Part shown: piece after piece, positions 41,762 through 50,105 of the stretch
Numbering within the stretch: position 1 is the stretch's first letter
How the letters are laid out: every line of letters starts with the position of its first letter
Origin: [Mycobacterium] vasticus
GTDB lineage: Bacteria > Actinomycetota > Actinomycetes > Mycobacteriales > Mycobacteriaceae
Direction: 5' to 3'
NCBI RefSeq assembly: GCF_020181595.1
Contig: NZ_CP084028.1
Location: 943,893 to 1,007,892 of the forward strand
Length of the DNA stretch: 64,000 nucleotides
The notes under the pieces: generated by a model
What the model was told of the DNA's origin: nothing
Database searches by the model: none
What the model saw: only the letters and a program-made list of their open reading frames with translations
Translations under genes and position numbers: made by a program

Positions 41762-41835
41762 GCCCCCATAGCCCAATTGGCAGAGGCAGCGGACTTAAAA
41801 TCCGCACAGTGTCGGTTCGAGTCCGACTGGGGGCA
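41762..41835 (+). tRNA. tRNA with UAA anticodon (tRNA-Leu)
   Basis: The 74-nt cloverleaf has acceptor pair GCCCCCA/TGGGGGC, discriminator A, anticodon stem GCGGA/TCCGC with loop CTTAAAA (anticodon TAA, Leu) and T-arm GTCGG-TTCGAGT-CCGAC. CCA is not encoded. The variable loop is only five bases (ACAGT), whereas bacterial tRNA-Leu normally has a long variable arm. I recall a 74-nt gene of this kind annotated leuX in mycobacteria, at a comparable position. Confidence 0.9.
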
Positions 41836-41837
41836 CG

Positions 41838-42310
41838 GCGTTCGCGAGCCTGTTGTCAGCGCGAAGAAGTGCGAGTGGTGAGCACGCTAACTACAGCCTC
41901 GCGGGGCACGGAGCGGCAGCGCCGCGACCCTTCTACTCGCCCACCGGAATTTTTGCAAGAGTCTGTGACGAGGTCTGTCGAATTCGCATGAAGCGAATTT
42001 CTGACGTCTTATTGAATTATTAATTGCGACTCAAATCACAAATTAGCTGGATATGACGTCCGGGCAGCACAACAACCCTAGCTAAGATTGCTGAACGAGC
42101 CCTGGTCCGCGGCGCGCGGCGCGGTACCCGGGTTCGCCGTGCGACCTCGCTCACAATAATTGCGACATTTTCGGGTTACCTGGAATTCACCGCTAAGATC
42201 GACCGAACGCCTCGCCTGGGTAGCCCGTCGTCACCTGACCGCACCAGCTCGCCTGCGAGGCATGCGTTGACGATACGAAGACGATACGAACAGTGATCGA
42301 TGGGAGCGAT
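41838..42310. other. AT-rich control region upstream of the propeller gene
   Basis: No gene is visible. The stretch 41945-42065 is strikingly AT-rich for this genome and contains a hairpin, AATTCGC (41981-41987) and GCGAATT (41993-41999), with a 5-nt loop. In M. tuberculosis the homologous gene Rv1057 is controlled through an AT-rich upstream region by TrcR and MprA and by SigE. No trcRS genes lie in this window. I looked for a copy of the tRNA 3' end here, as in an integration scar, and saw none. Confidence 0.5.
42269..42290 (+). repeat. Tandem 11-bp direct repeat before the propeller gene
   Basis: GACGATACGAA is present twice in perfect tandem, ending 20 bases before GTG 42311. The unit is one helical turn long. 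It may be an operator or a short slippage product; I cannot tell which from sequence alone. Confidence 0.6.
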
Positions 42311-43348
42311 GTGGACGACGTGGCGGCTACTGGACCGGCCAACCCTGGCGCCCGCATCGTCGACACCGTAGCGGTGAAACGCGGCCCGATCGGTGGCCTC
42401 GCCGTCAGCGCGGACGGCGCCCGGTTGATGACCACCAACTACGGCGACGACACCATCTCGATCATCGACACCGCCAGCGGCACCGTCGTGAGCACCGTGT
42501 TCCGCGCCGACGAGCCCTTCTCGATCGCCGCCGGACCCGCCGGTACCGCCCGGGCCTACGTCACCGCCTCGACCATGGCGCTGGATGCCGTGCTGGCGAT
42601 CGACACCGACGCCGCCGAGATCATCGGGTGTTACCCGGTCGAGCTGGGCATCGGCCACCTGGTCGCCGACACGATGGGCCGGCGCGTCTACATCACCCGT
42701 ACCGGCCCGGCCGGCGTCGAGGTGCTTGCGCTGGATGAGGCCATGCGCCCGTTGGGTGCGGTGACCGTCTCCGGCAGCCGGGTCGCCGACTCGGCGTGCC
42801 TGCGGATCAGCCCGGACGGCCAGCGACTGTATGCCGCCGTGCGTCATCCCTCCGGCGACGCCGTCACCGTGCTCGACCGCAACCTCAACGTCATCGACGT
42901 CATCAGGGTCGGCGTGACCATCATCGACGTCGCCGTCAGCCCGGACGGGTCGCTGCTGTTCGTGGCGACCTGTGGTTCCGACGGGCGCGGAACGGTGCAC
43001 GTCGTCGATGCCCGCACCCACGCCACCGGCGCCGGCCTGGTCGTCGACGCCCAGCTGATCCAGCTGATCGTGAGCCGCGACGGCGACCGGGTCTACCTGG
43101 TGACCGCCGCCGGGATCGTGGCCATCTGCGCCCGCACCAGCGAGACTCTGGGCACCCTGAACGCGACCACCGCACCGTCGTGCGCGGTGGAGAGCCCCGA
43201 CGGCAGCCGGCTCTACATCGCCGACTTCGACGGCGCGGTGACCGTCGCCTCACTGGCCGACCTGCCGGCACCGTCGGCGTCGCTGCACGAGCAGCTCGCC
43301 CTCGACGACGCCGTCAGCCGGATGCTGCTGCTCGAACCCGCGGTGTAA
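42311..43348 (+). CDS. Seven-bladed beta-propeller protein (Rv1057-like)
   Basis: The product of about 345 residues is built of repeated YVTN/WD-like blades: GLAVSADGARLMTTNYGDDT, FSIAAGPAGTARAYVT, CLRISPDGQRLYAAV, DVAVSPDGSLLFVATC, LIVSRDGDRVYLV and ESPDGSRLYIADFDG. There is no obvious signal peptide. Rv1057 of M. tuberculosis is a stress-induced propeller of unknown activity beside fadD14, as here. GTG 42311 has GGGAG 4 bases upstream; GTG 42293 would add six residues. Confidence 0.85.
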   Translation: MDDVAATGPANPGARIVDTVAVKRGPIGGLAVSADGARLMTTNYGDDTISIIDTASGTVVSTVFRADEPFSIAAGPAGTARAYVTASTMALDAVLAIDTDAAEIIGCYPVELGIGHLVADTMGRRVYITRTGPAGVEVLALDEAMRPLGAVTVSGSRVADSACLRISPDGQRLYAAVRHPSGDAVTVLDRNLNVIDVIRVGVTIIDVAVSPDGSLLFVATCGSDGRGTVHVVDARTHATGAGLVVDAQLIQLIVSRDGDRVYLVTAAGIVAICARTSETLGTLNATTAPSCAVESPDGSRLYIADFDGAVTVASLADLPAPSASLHEQLALDDAVSRMLLLEPAV

Positions 43349-43428
43349 TCCCCAGGCGCCGCCGCCGCGGTGCGGGCATGATCCAATACGGATTGTTGCC
43401 GGCACCGGGATGAGAAGGCGGAACGTCG

Positions 43429-45060
43429 ATGCAGAGCACCATGCAGAACTGGCCGTTGACCATCGGCGCCATCCTGCGGTACGCCACCGAAGTCCACGGC
43501 GCCCGCACCGTGACAACCATGACCGACGACGGCTTTCGGGCCACCACCTACCGTGAGGTGGGTGCGCAGGCGGCACAGTTGGCCAACGCGCTGCGCCGCC
43601 TGGGCATCACCGGCGACGAGCGGGTGGCCACGTTCATGTGGAACAACACCGAGCATCTGATCGCCTACCTGGCGATCCCGTCGATGGGTGCGGTGCTGCA
43701 CACCCTCAACATTCGGCTGTTCGCCGAGCAGATCGTGTTCGTCGCCAACGAGGCCGAGGACCGGGTGATCCTGGTCGACGCATCACTGATCGGCCTGCTG
43801 GCGCCGGTGCTGAGCCAGCTCGACACCGTGCACACCGTGATCGTGGTCGGCGACGGCGACATCGCGACGCTGGAGGAGTCCGGCAAGACGGTGCTGCGCT
43901 ACGCCGACGTCCTGGCCGCCGAGTCCGACGAGTTCGACTGGCCGGTGCTTGACGAGAACTCCGCCGCCGCAATGTGTTACACCAGCGGAACCACCGGAAA
44001 CCCCAAGGGCGTGGTGTACAGCCACCGGTCCAGCTACCTGCACACCATGGCCGGCTGCACCACCAACGGCATCGGCGTGGGATCGGGGGACTGCGTGCTG
44101 CCGATCGTGCCGATGTTCCACGCCAACGCGTGGGGCCTGCCGTACTCGGCGCTGATGGCCGGCGCGGACCTGGCCATGCCCGACCGGCATCTCAACGCAC
44201 AGTCCTTGGTCGCCCTCATCGAGAAGCTACGACCGACGGTTGCCGGCGCGGTGCCGACGATCTGGAACGACGTCATGCACTATCTGGATCGCGAACCCGG
44301 CCATGATATTTCGTCACTGCGGAAGGTTGCCTGCGGCGGCTCGGCCGTCCCGGTGTCGCTGATGCGCGCCTTCGAGGACCGCTACGGCGTACTGGTGTGC
44401 CAACTGTGGGGCATGACCGAGACCTCCCCGCTGGCCACCATGGCCTGGCCGCCGCCGGGCACCTCGACCGAAGAGCACTGGGCCCTGCGCGGTACCCAGG
44501 GGCAGCCGGTCTGCGGTGTGCAGGCCCGCATCGTCGACGACGCGGACCAGGTGTTGCCCAACGACGGTGAGGCGGTCGGCGAGTTGGAGGTGCGCGGTCC
44601 GTGGATCACCGGCGCCTACTACCGCGGCGAAGACGAGTCCAAGTTCTCCTCGGGTTGGCTGCGCACCGGTGACGTGGGCAGCATCGACACCCGCGGCTTC
44701 ATCACCCTGACCGACCGGGCCAAGGACGTGATCAAATCCGGCGGTGAGTGGATCTCCTCGGTGGAGCTGGAGAACGAGTTGATCGGCCACCCCGATGTGC
44801 TCGAGGCCGCCGTGGTCGGGGTTCCCGACGAGCGCTGGGATGAACGACCGCTGGCCGTGGTGGTGGTTCGGTCCGACGCCTCCGTCACCGGCGGTGCACT
44901 GCGAACATTCCTGTCCGACAAGGTCGCCCGCTGGTGGCTTCCGGAGCGCTGGACCTTCGTCGATGCGATCCCGCGTACCAGCGTCGGAAAATACGACAAG
45001 AAGGCCATCCGGGCCCGGTACGCGGAGGGGAATTACCACGTGAGCGAGGTCCACAACTGA
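43429..45060 (+). CDS. fadD14: Acyl-CoA synthetase / fatty-acid-CoA ligase
   Basis: The 543-residue adenylate-forming enzyme activates a fatty acid to acyl-AMP and then acyl-CoA. The P-loop TSGTTGNPKG, WGMTETSPL, GWLRTGD, DRAKDVIKSGGEW and the C-terminal catalytic Lys in TSVGKYDKKAI are all present. Length and position beside the propeller gene match FadD14 (Rv1058). GAAGG precedes the ATG. The stop overlaps the next start (TGATG). Confidence 0.94.
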   Translation: MQSTMQNWPLTIGAILRYATEVHGARTVTTMTDDGFRATTYREVGAQAAQLANALRRLGITGDERVATFMWNNTEHLIAYLAIPSMGAVLHTLNIRLFAEQIVFVANEAEDRVILVDASLIGLLAPVLSQLDTVHTVIVVGDGDIATLEESGKTVLRYADVLAAESDEFDWPVLDENSAAAMCYTSGTTGNPKGVVYSHRSSYLHTMAGCTTNGIGVGSGDCVLPIVPMFHANAWGLPYSALMAGADLAMPDRHLNAQSLVALIEKLRPTVAGAVPTIWNDVMHYLDREPGHDISSLRKVACGGSAVPVSLMRAFEDRYGVLVCQLWGMTETSPLATMAWPPPGTSTEEHWALRGTQGQPVCGVQARIVDDADQVLPNDGEAVGELEVRGPWITGAYYRGEDESKFSSGWLRTGDVGSIDTRGFITLTDRAKDVIKSGGEWISSVELENELIGHPDVLEAAVVGVPDERWDERPLAVVVVRSDASVTGGALRTFLSDKVARWWLPERWTFVDAIPRTSVGKYDKKAIRARYAEGNYHVSEVHN

Positions 45061-46118
45061 TGCCCCTGCGTGTCATCCAATGGGCGACCGGGGGAGTCGG
45101 GGTCGCCGCGATCAAGGGCGTGCTCGAGCATCCCGACCTGGAGCTGGTCGGTTGTTGGGTTCACTCGAAGGCCAAGAGCGGCAAGGACGTCGGAGAGATC
45201 ATCGGCACCGACGCGGTGGGCGTCACGGCCACGGACAGTGTCGAGGAGATCGTGGCGTTGGATGCCGACGCGGTGATCTACGCCCCGCTGATGGGCAACG
45301 CCGATGAGGTGGCCGCCCTGTTGCGCTCAGGCAAGAACGTCGTGACCCCGGTCGGCTGGGTCTATCCCAGCGAACGGGCGGCAGCGCCGCTGGAAGCGGC
45401 GGCCAAGGCCGGCAATGCGACACTGCACGGTGCCGGCATCGCACCCGGTGCCGTCAGCGAGTTGTTCCCGCTGCTGCTGTCTGTGATGTCGACCGGCGTC
45501 ACATTCGTTCGCTGCGAAGAGTTCTCCGACCTGCGCACCTACGGTGCACCCGACGTGCTGCGCCACGTGATGGGTTTCGGCGGCACGCCGGAAGACGCAT
45601 TGACCGGACCGATGCAGAAGATGCTCAACAGCGGCTTCATCCAGGCGGCTCGACTGTGCGTGGACCGGCTGGGATTCGCTGCCGACGAGCAGATCCGCCC
45701 GTCGCAGGAGGTGGCGGTGGCCACCGCGCCGATCGACTCCCCGATCGGCGTCATCGAGCCGGGCCAGGTCGCAGCCCGCCGCTTCCACTGGGAGGCGATG
45801 GTCGGTGACACTCCGGTTGTGCGGATCACGGTGAACTGGCTGATGGGCGAGGAAAACCTCGACCCGCCTTGGTCTTTCGGGTCGGCGCGGGAACGCTACG
45901 AGATGGAGGTGCGCGGCAACCCCGACACCTTCGTCACCGTCAAAGGCTGGCAGCCCGAGACCGTCGAGGCCGGCCTGATCAGCAACCCGGGCATCGTGGC
46001 GACCGCCGCGCACTGCGTCAACGCCGTCCCGGCCACCTGTGCTGCCCCGCCCGGTATCGCGAGTTTCTTCGACCTGCCACTCATCACCGGCCGGGCCGCC
46101 CCGCACCTGGCGCGCTGA
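45060..46118 (+). CDS. NAD(P)-binding dehydrogenase, dihydrodipicolinate reductase-like (Rv1059-like)
   Basis: The 352-residue protein has an N-terminal Rossmann fold (IQWATGGVGVAAIKGVLEHP, then LVGCWVHS) related to the N-terminal domain of dihydrodipicolinate reductase and diaminopentanoate dehydrogenase. VVTPVGWVYPSE and GAGIAPGAVSE follow. The substrate is unknown. Its ATG overlaps the fadD14 stop, which suggests a joint role in lipid or amine metabolism. Confidence 0.85.
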   Translation: MPLRVIQWATGGVGVAAIKGVLEHPDLELVGCWVHSKAKSGKDVGEIIGTDAVGVTATDSVEEIVALDADAVIYAPLMGNADEVAALLRSGKNVVTPVGWVYPSERAAAPLEAAAKAGNATLHGAGIAPGAVSELFPLLLSVMSTGVTFVRCEEFSDLRTYGAPDVLRHVMGFGGTPEDALTGPMQKMLNSGFIQAARLCVDRLGFAADEQIRPSQEVAVATAPIDSPIGVIEPGQVAARRFHWEAMVGDTPVVRITVNWLMGEENLDPPWSFGSARERYEMEVRGNPDTFVTVKGWQPETVEAGLISNPGIVATAAHCVNAVPATCAAPPGIASFFDLPLITGRAAPHLAR

Positions 46119-46122
46119 GGGC

Positions 46123-46128
46123 TACCCT
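46123..46128 (+). promoter_or_regulatory. Leaderless -10 element of the SRPBCC gene
   Basis: TACCCT fits TANNNT and is followed by exactly 7 bases and then ATG 46136. There is no ribosome-binding site, so the gene appears to have its own leaderless transcript although it follows its neighbour by only 17 bases. Confidence 0.55.
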
Positions 46129-46135
46129 CGAACAG

Positions 46136-46603
46136 ATGGCCCTGGTTGTCGAAGAGTCCCGCACGGTACCCGCGACCGCCGACGGCGCGTTCGCGGGAAC
46201 ATTGCCGTTACCGCTGCCACATCTTTTTCGCCGCTGGTACGGGCCGATCCCGCCGATCAAAGAGGTCCGTGACCAGGCCGGTGATTGGGAGTCCGTCGGA
46301 CAGACCCGGACCGTGCTGCTGGCCGGCGGCGGCAGCATGCGGGAGGAGTTGACCGAGGTCGATCGGCCCCGGGCGTTCGGCTACCGGCTCACTGACATCA
46401 CCGGCCCGCTGGCAGCGCTGGCGGGTCACGTCGAAGGCCGCTGGCAGTTCACGCCCACCGGTACCGGCACCACGATCACCTGGAGCTGGGTGATCCACCC
46501 GCGCTCCATTGTGGCCGCGCCAGTCATGCCGATACTCGGCTGGCTGTGGAAGGGCTACGCTCGCCGGGCGTTGGCTCAATTGGCCGACCTGCTGGAGAAC
46601 TGA
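46136..46603 (+). CDS. SRPBCC/START-like ligand-binding protein (Rv1060-like)
   Basis: The 155-residue protein has the polyketide cyclase/START-like pattern: VVEESRTVPATADGAF at the first strand and helix, GRWQFTPTGTGTTITWSW in the sheet, and a C-terminal amphipathic helix (YARRALAQLADLLEN). Such folds bind hydrophobic ligands. It matches Rv1060 in size and place. The substrate is unknown. Confidence 0.75.
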   Translation: MALVVEESRTVPATADGAFAGTLPLPLPHLFRRWYGPIPPIKEVRDQAGDWESVGQTRTVLLAGGGSMREELTEVDRPRAFGYRLTDITGPLAALAGHVEGRWQFTPTGTGTTITWSWVIHPRSIVAAPVMPILGWLWKGYARRALAQLADLLEN

Positions 46604-46610
46604 CGCCGGT

Positions 46611-47477
46611 ATGTGCCGACTCTTCGGGCTGCACGCCGGGACCGATGTCGTCACCGCCACCTTCTGGCTGCTTGACGCGCCGGACAACCTCGCCAAACAG
46701 AGCCGGCGCAACCCCGATGGCACCGGGCTGGGGGTGTTCGACCGCGACGGCAATCCGCAGCTGCACAAACAGCCGATCGCGGCCTGGCATGACACCGAAT
46801 TCGCCACCGAAGCACACGAATTGACCGGCACCACGTTCATCGCCCACGTGCGTTACGCCACCACCGGCGCCCGGGATGTCGTCAACACCCACCCGTTCCT
46901 TCAGGACAACCGGATCTTCGCGCACAACGGGGTGCTGCGCGGCCTCGACGTCATCGATGCCCGGATCGCCGAGCTCGGATCCACTGATCTGGTTGCGGGA
47001 CAAACGGATTCCGAGCGAGCCTTCGCACTGATCACCGCCGCGATCCGGGAGTGCGACGGTGACGTGGGAGCGGGGCTGCGCGACGCCGTCGGCTGGCTGG
47101 CGGCCAACGTGCCGATCTATGCGCTCAACATCCTGCTGAGCACCGCCACCGACATGTGGGCGCTGCGCTATCCCGAAACCCACGAGCTGTACGTGCTGGA
47201 CCGCCGCGACGGGGTGGCACCCGTCGGCTTGGATCTGTCCACCCGGCGGATCCGGGCGCACGCCGAGCAGCTGCACGGCCGCCCCGCGGTGGTGTTCGCC
47301 ACCGAACCCATGGACGCCGACACGTGCTGGCGGCTGATCGCCCCGGGCGAACTGGTGCACGTCGACGCCGGGTTGACGATCACCACCGAACTGGCCTTCC
47401 CCGACCCACCGGCCCGCCAATTGCGCCGGGAGGAACTGACCGCTGTCGCCGAGGAGGCTCAACATCCATGGTTGTGA
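46611..47477 (+). CDS. Class II glutamine amidotransferase (Rv1061-like)
   Basis: The 288-residue protein is an N-terminal-nucleophile amidotransferase of the YafJ/EgtC type: MCRLFGLHAG puts Cys2 at the mature N-terminus, and the family residues ATTGA, NTHPF and IFAHNGVL follow. It hydrolyses glutamine or a gamma-glutamyl amide; no synthase domain is attached, so the acceptor is unknown. It starts 7 bases after the SRPBCC gene and overlaps the patatin-like gene by 10 bases. Confidence 0.88.
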   Translation: MCRLFGLHAGTDVVTATFWLLDAPDNLAKQSRRNPDGTGLGVFDRDGNPQLHKQPIAAWHDTEFATEAHELTGTTFIAHVRYATTGARDVVNTHPFLQDNRIFAHNGVLRGLDVIDARIAELGSTDLVAGQTDSERAFALITAAIRECDGDVGAGLRDAVGWLAANVPIYALNILLSTATDMWALRYPETHELYVLDRRDGVAPVGLDLSTRRIRAHAEQLHGRPAVVFATEPMDADTCWRLIAPGELVHVDAGLTITTELAFPDPPARQLRREELTAVAEEAQHPWL

Positions 47478-48331
47478 CGTCCAAGCGCGCCCTGGTGCTG
47501 GCCGGCGGGGGAGTGGCCGGCATCGCGTGGGAGACCGGAGTGCTCCGCGGCATCGCCGACGAATCGCCGGCCACCGCGACGGCACTGCTGGCCTCAGATG
47601 TGCTGGTCGGCACCTCGGCCGGCTCGGCGGTCAGCGCACAGATCGGCAGTGGCACAGGCATCGACGAGTTGTATGCCCGCCAGGTAGGTGACAGCTCACC
47701 CGAGCTCGATCCCGGGGTGGGCGGCCCGGAGCTCGCCGAAATGTTCCTGGCCGCCATGACCAGACCGAATACCACTGCCGTGCAGAAGATGCAGCGCATC
47801 GGCGCGGTGGCGCTGGCCGCCGAGACGGTTCCGGTCGCGGTGCGACGCAAGGTGATCGAGCGCAGGCTCCCATCGCATCAGTGGCCGGATCGCTGCCTGC
47901 GGATCACCGCCATCGACATCGACACCGGTGTGCTGCGGGTCTTCGATCCGGACTCCGGCGTGGAACTCGTCGACGCGGTCGCGGCCAGCTGCGCCGTCCC
48001 GGGCGTCTGGCCGCCGGTGGTGATCGACGGCCGGCGCTATATGGACGGTGGGATGCGCAGCGCGATCAACCTCGACGTCGCCGACGACTGTGATGCGGCC
48101 GTGGTGCTGGTGCCGTCGGGGGAGGGTTCGCCGACGCCGTTCGGTCCGGGCGCGGCCGCCGAGATCGCGGCGTTCGAAGGTCGGGTCCACGCGGTGTTCG
48201 CCGACCGGGTCGCGGTGCGGGCGTTCGGCACCAACCCGCTGGACCCGGCGTGCCGGATCCCGTCGGCGCAGTCCGGACGCGAGCAGGGTCGCCGGAATGC
48301 CGCCGACATCGCCGAGTTTCTCGCGGGTTAA
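47468..48331 (+). CDS. Patatin-like phospholipase (Rv1062-like)
   Basis: The 287-residue protein has the patatin signatures: glycine-rich LVLAGGGVAGIAWETG (oxyanion hole), nucleophile Ser in GTSAGS and catalytic Asp in MDGG. It should hydrolyse acyl esters of lipids. It overlaps the preceding amidotransferase and ends convergently with a second patatin-like gene; the two TAA stops overlap in GTTAAC. Confidence 0.9.
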   Translation: MVVTSKRALVLAGGGVAGIAWETGVLRGIADESPATATALLASDVLVGTSAGSAVSAQIGSGTGIDELYARQVGDSSPELDPGVGGPELAEMFLAAMTRPNTTAVQKMQRIGAVALAAETVPVAVRRKVIERRLPSHQWPDRCLRITAIDIDTGVLRVFDPDSGVELVDAVAASCAVPGVWPPVVIDGRRYMDGGMRSAINLDVADDCDAAVVLVPSGEGSPTPFGPGAAAEIAAFEGRVHAVFADRVAVRAFGTNPLDPACRIPSAQSGREQGRRNAADIAEFLAG

Positions 48332-49308
48332 CCGGGTTTCGCGTTGTCCAGGGCCCGTGCGGTGAGCTTACGGCCCACCTCGATCAACTCGGCGGCGCGA
48401 TGGAAATCCAGGCTGCGGCAGGCGGTGCGCGGCACCTCGATGAGCACGTCCGGTGGATAGGCCGCCAGCTGATGGCGGGTCAGCGCCGACTGGGCGATGT
48501 CGATGGTGCGGTTCATCACCTCGAAGCTGCCCAGCTTGGGCGCGCCGGTGCCCTCGGTCGCGTCGTCGTCGCCGGGCTCTGATTCGGAACTGCTGAATCG
48601 GTCCAGGATCGCCCGTGCCGTCGGCCGGTCCAGCAGGGAGCGCGCTCCGCTGGTGTCCAGCAACGCCGACGTGCTACGCATCATCCGAGTCAGGCGCCGG
48701 GTCTGAACGCCCTCCTCGGGGTCGGGCGTCGGAACCGGGTCACCGCCGTTGAGGCTCACCGCAAGGGTCAGGTCGGCGTTGACGGCGCACAGCGGGGCCA
48801 TCGGCAGGGGGTCGAGGATTCCGCCGTCGGCCAGCAGCCGCCCGTCGACGACATGCGGTGCGATCACCCCGGGGATGGCGATCGATGCGCGGATAGCGGT
48901 GTCGACCGGACCGCGTTGCAGCCACACCGACCGGCCGGCGATCAGATCCGTCGCGACGGCGGTGTAGGGGATCGGCAACCGCTCGATGTCGATGTCGCCC
49001 AGGATGTCGCGGACCACGTCGAGAATCTTCCCGGCCCGCAGTACGCCCGCCGAGGTGAACGACGGGTCCAACAGCCGCAGCACCGCGCCCTGGGTCAGCG
49101 ACTTGGCCCACTCGGCGAACTCGTCGAGCCGCCCGGCCGCCTGCAGACCGCCGACGAGTGCGCCCATCGACGACCCGGATATTGCGGCGATCTCATAACC
49201 GCGCGCCCGAAGTTCGGTGATCACCCCGATGTGGGCGTATCCGCGCGCGCCGCCGCTACCCAACACCACCGAGACCCGCGGCGCAGATGAAGACGTCATG
49301 GCGTCCAT
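48328..49308 (-). CDS. Patatin-like esterase, NTE/RssA type (Rv1063c-like)
   Basis: The 326-residue protein has VVLGSGGARGYAHIGV, GSSMGAL (GxSxG nucleophile) and ADGGILDPLP with the catalytic Asp, the NTE/RssA-type patatin pattern. A C-terminal Asp/Glu/Ser-rich segment precedes a helical tail. It differs clearly in sequence from the patatin on the other strand, so the two are not a recent duplicate. ATG 49299 is an alternative start to 49308. Confidence 0.9.
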   Translation of the reverse strand: MDAMTSSSAPRVSVVLGSGGARGYAHIGVITELRARGYEIAAISGSSMGALVGGLQAAGRLDEFAEWAKSLTQGAVLRLLDPSFTSAGVLRAGKILDVVRDILGDIDIERLPIPYTAVATDLIAGRSVWLQRGPVDTAIRASIAIPGVIAPHVVDGRLLADGGILDPLPMAPLCAVNADLTLAVSLNGGDPVPTPDPEEGVQTRRLTRMMRSTSALLDTSGARSLLDRPTARAILDRFSSSESEPGDDDATEGTGAPKLGSFEVMNRTIDIAQSALTRHQLAAYPPDVLIEVPRTACRSLDFHRAAELIEVGRKLTARALDNAKPG

Positions 49309-49371
49309 TCTGCGGGTCGCGCCGATCCCGGTTTTTCGGTCACCATGATTGCAAACCTGAGTCGTGCCTAA

Positions 49372-49384
49372 ATGACCAGGTCAT
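49372..49384. promoter_or_regulatory. Perfect palindrome ATGACC-A-GGTCAT
   Basis: A 13-bp perfect palindrome lies in the divergent gap, about 85 bases upstream of the leaderless start of the cysteine leader peptide and 64 bases upstream of the patatin gene. The size and symmetry suit a dimeric regulator (GntR- or TetR-type). The identity of any binder is unknown. Confidence 0.4.
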
Positions 49385-49456
49385 GGTGCGCGATCCGGCC
49401 TGATACGTGACTGATTTCTCCGGACCCGGGTCTGGCTCGCCGCCGTCGCGCCCGCG

Positions 49457-49462
49457 TACCGT
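49457..49462 (+). promoter_or_regulatory. Leaderless -10 element of the polycysteine leader ORF
   Basis: TACCGT fits TANNNT and is followed by exactly 7 bases (49463-49469) and then GTG 49470, so the transcript should begin at the GTG of the leader peptide. Confidence 0.6.
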
Positions 49463-49469
49463 CGTCGAC

Positions 49470-49514
49470 GTGAGCGAGCATGTGGGATTCCAAGGGTGTT
49501 GTTGCCGCAGCTGA
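49470..49514 (+). CDS. Polycysteine leader peptide upstream of cysteine dioxygenase
   Basis: A 14-codon ORF, MSEHVGFQGCCCRS, starts at a leaderless GTG and has three consecutive Cys codons (49497-49505) near its end. It stops 48 bases before the cysteine dioxygenase ATG. Leaderless polycysteine ORFs acting as cysteine-responsive attenuators of downstream operons have been described in mycobacteria. The fit here is close: same architecture, and the downstream gene consumes cysteine. Ribosome stalling at the Cys codons when charged tRNA-Cys is scarce would alter access to the downstream binding site (GGAG about 8 bases before ATG 49563). The direction of regulation is inference. Confidence 0.75.
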   Translation: MSEHVGFQGCCCRS

Positions 49515-49562
49515 GCGCTGCCGCCGACCCCTTTCCCGATCCATCTGTTCTGGAGTCTCACC

Positions 49563-50105
49563 ATGACCATCGCTGATCCCATTGCATTGCGGCGCCCGGC
49601 CCACCGGTCGCGCTCGCTGAGCCTTCCTGACCTTCTGAAGACCACCGACCTGGCCGCCGAAGCGGTACTCGACGGCCGTTACGACCGTCTGCTGCCGGCT
49701 TCGGGGCTACCCGCCGACGGTCGCTGGTTCACCCGCCTGCACGGTGACGCGCGGCTCGACGTCTGGCTGATCAGCTGGGTGCCCGGGCACGCCACCGAAC
49801 TGCACGACCACGGTGATTCGCGTGGCGCGCTGACCGTGTTGTCCGGATCGCTGGGCGAATTCCATTGGGACGGGCGGCAGTTGAACCAGCGTCGGCTCGA
49901 GGAGGGCGATCAGGCCGCCTTCTCCCGCGGCTGGGTGCACGACGTGGTCTGGGCGCCGACGTCGTCTTCTGGGGTGGCGGCTCCCACCCTGAGCGTGCAC
50001 GCCTACTCGCCGCCGCTGGTCGAGATGTCCTACTACGACGTCACTTCGCAGAACACCCTGCGTCGCAACCGAACCGAGCTCACCGAACACCCGGAGGCAT
50101 CATGA
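49563..50105 (+). CDS. Cysteine dioxygenase (cupin)
   Basis: The 180-residue cupin has the iron-binding pattern ELHDHGDSRGALTVLSG and the later GWVHDVVW, typical of bacterial cysteine dioxygenases that oxidise L-cysteine to cysteine sulfinate. It resembles Rv1065. It overlaps the rhodanese gene (ATGA), giving a two-gene sulfur operon, and is preceded by a polycysteine leader ORF. A related 3-mercaptopropionate dioxygenase activity cannot be excluded by sequence. Confidence 0.85.
   Translation: MTIADPIALRRPAHRSRSLSLPDLLKTTDLAAEAVLDGRYDRLLPASGLPADGRWFTRLHGDARLDVWLISWVPGHATELHDHGDSRGALTVLSGSLGEFHWDGRQLNQRRLEEGDQAAFSRGWVHDVVWAPTSSSGVAAPTLSVHAYSPPLVEMSYYDVTSQNTLRRNRTELTEHPEAS

Noticed and set aside
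41836..42060. tRNA-associated integration site for a mobile element
   Set aside because: The AT-rich block next to the tRNA suggested one, but I found no repeat of the tRNA 3' end and no integrase or phage genes.
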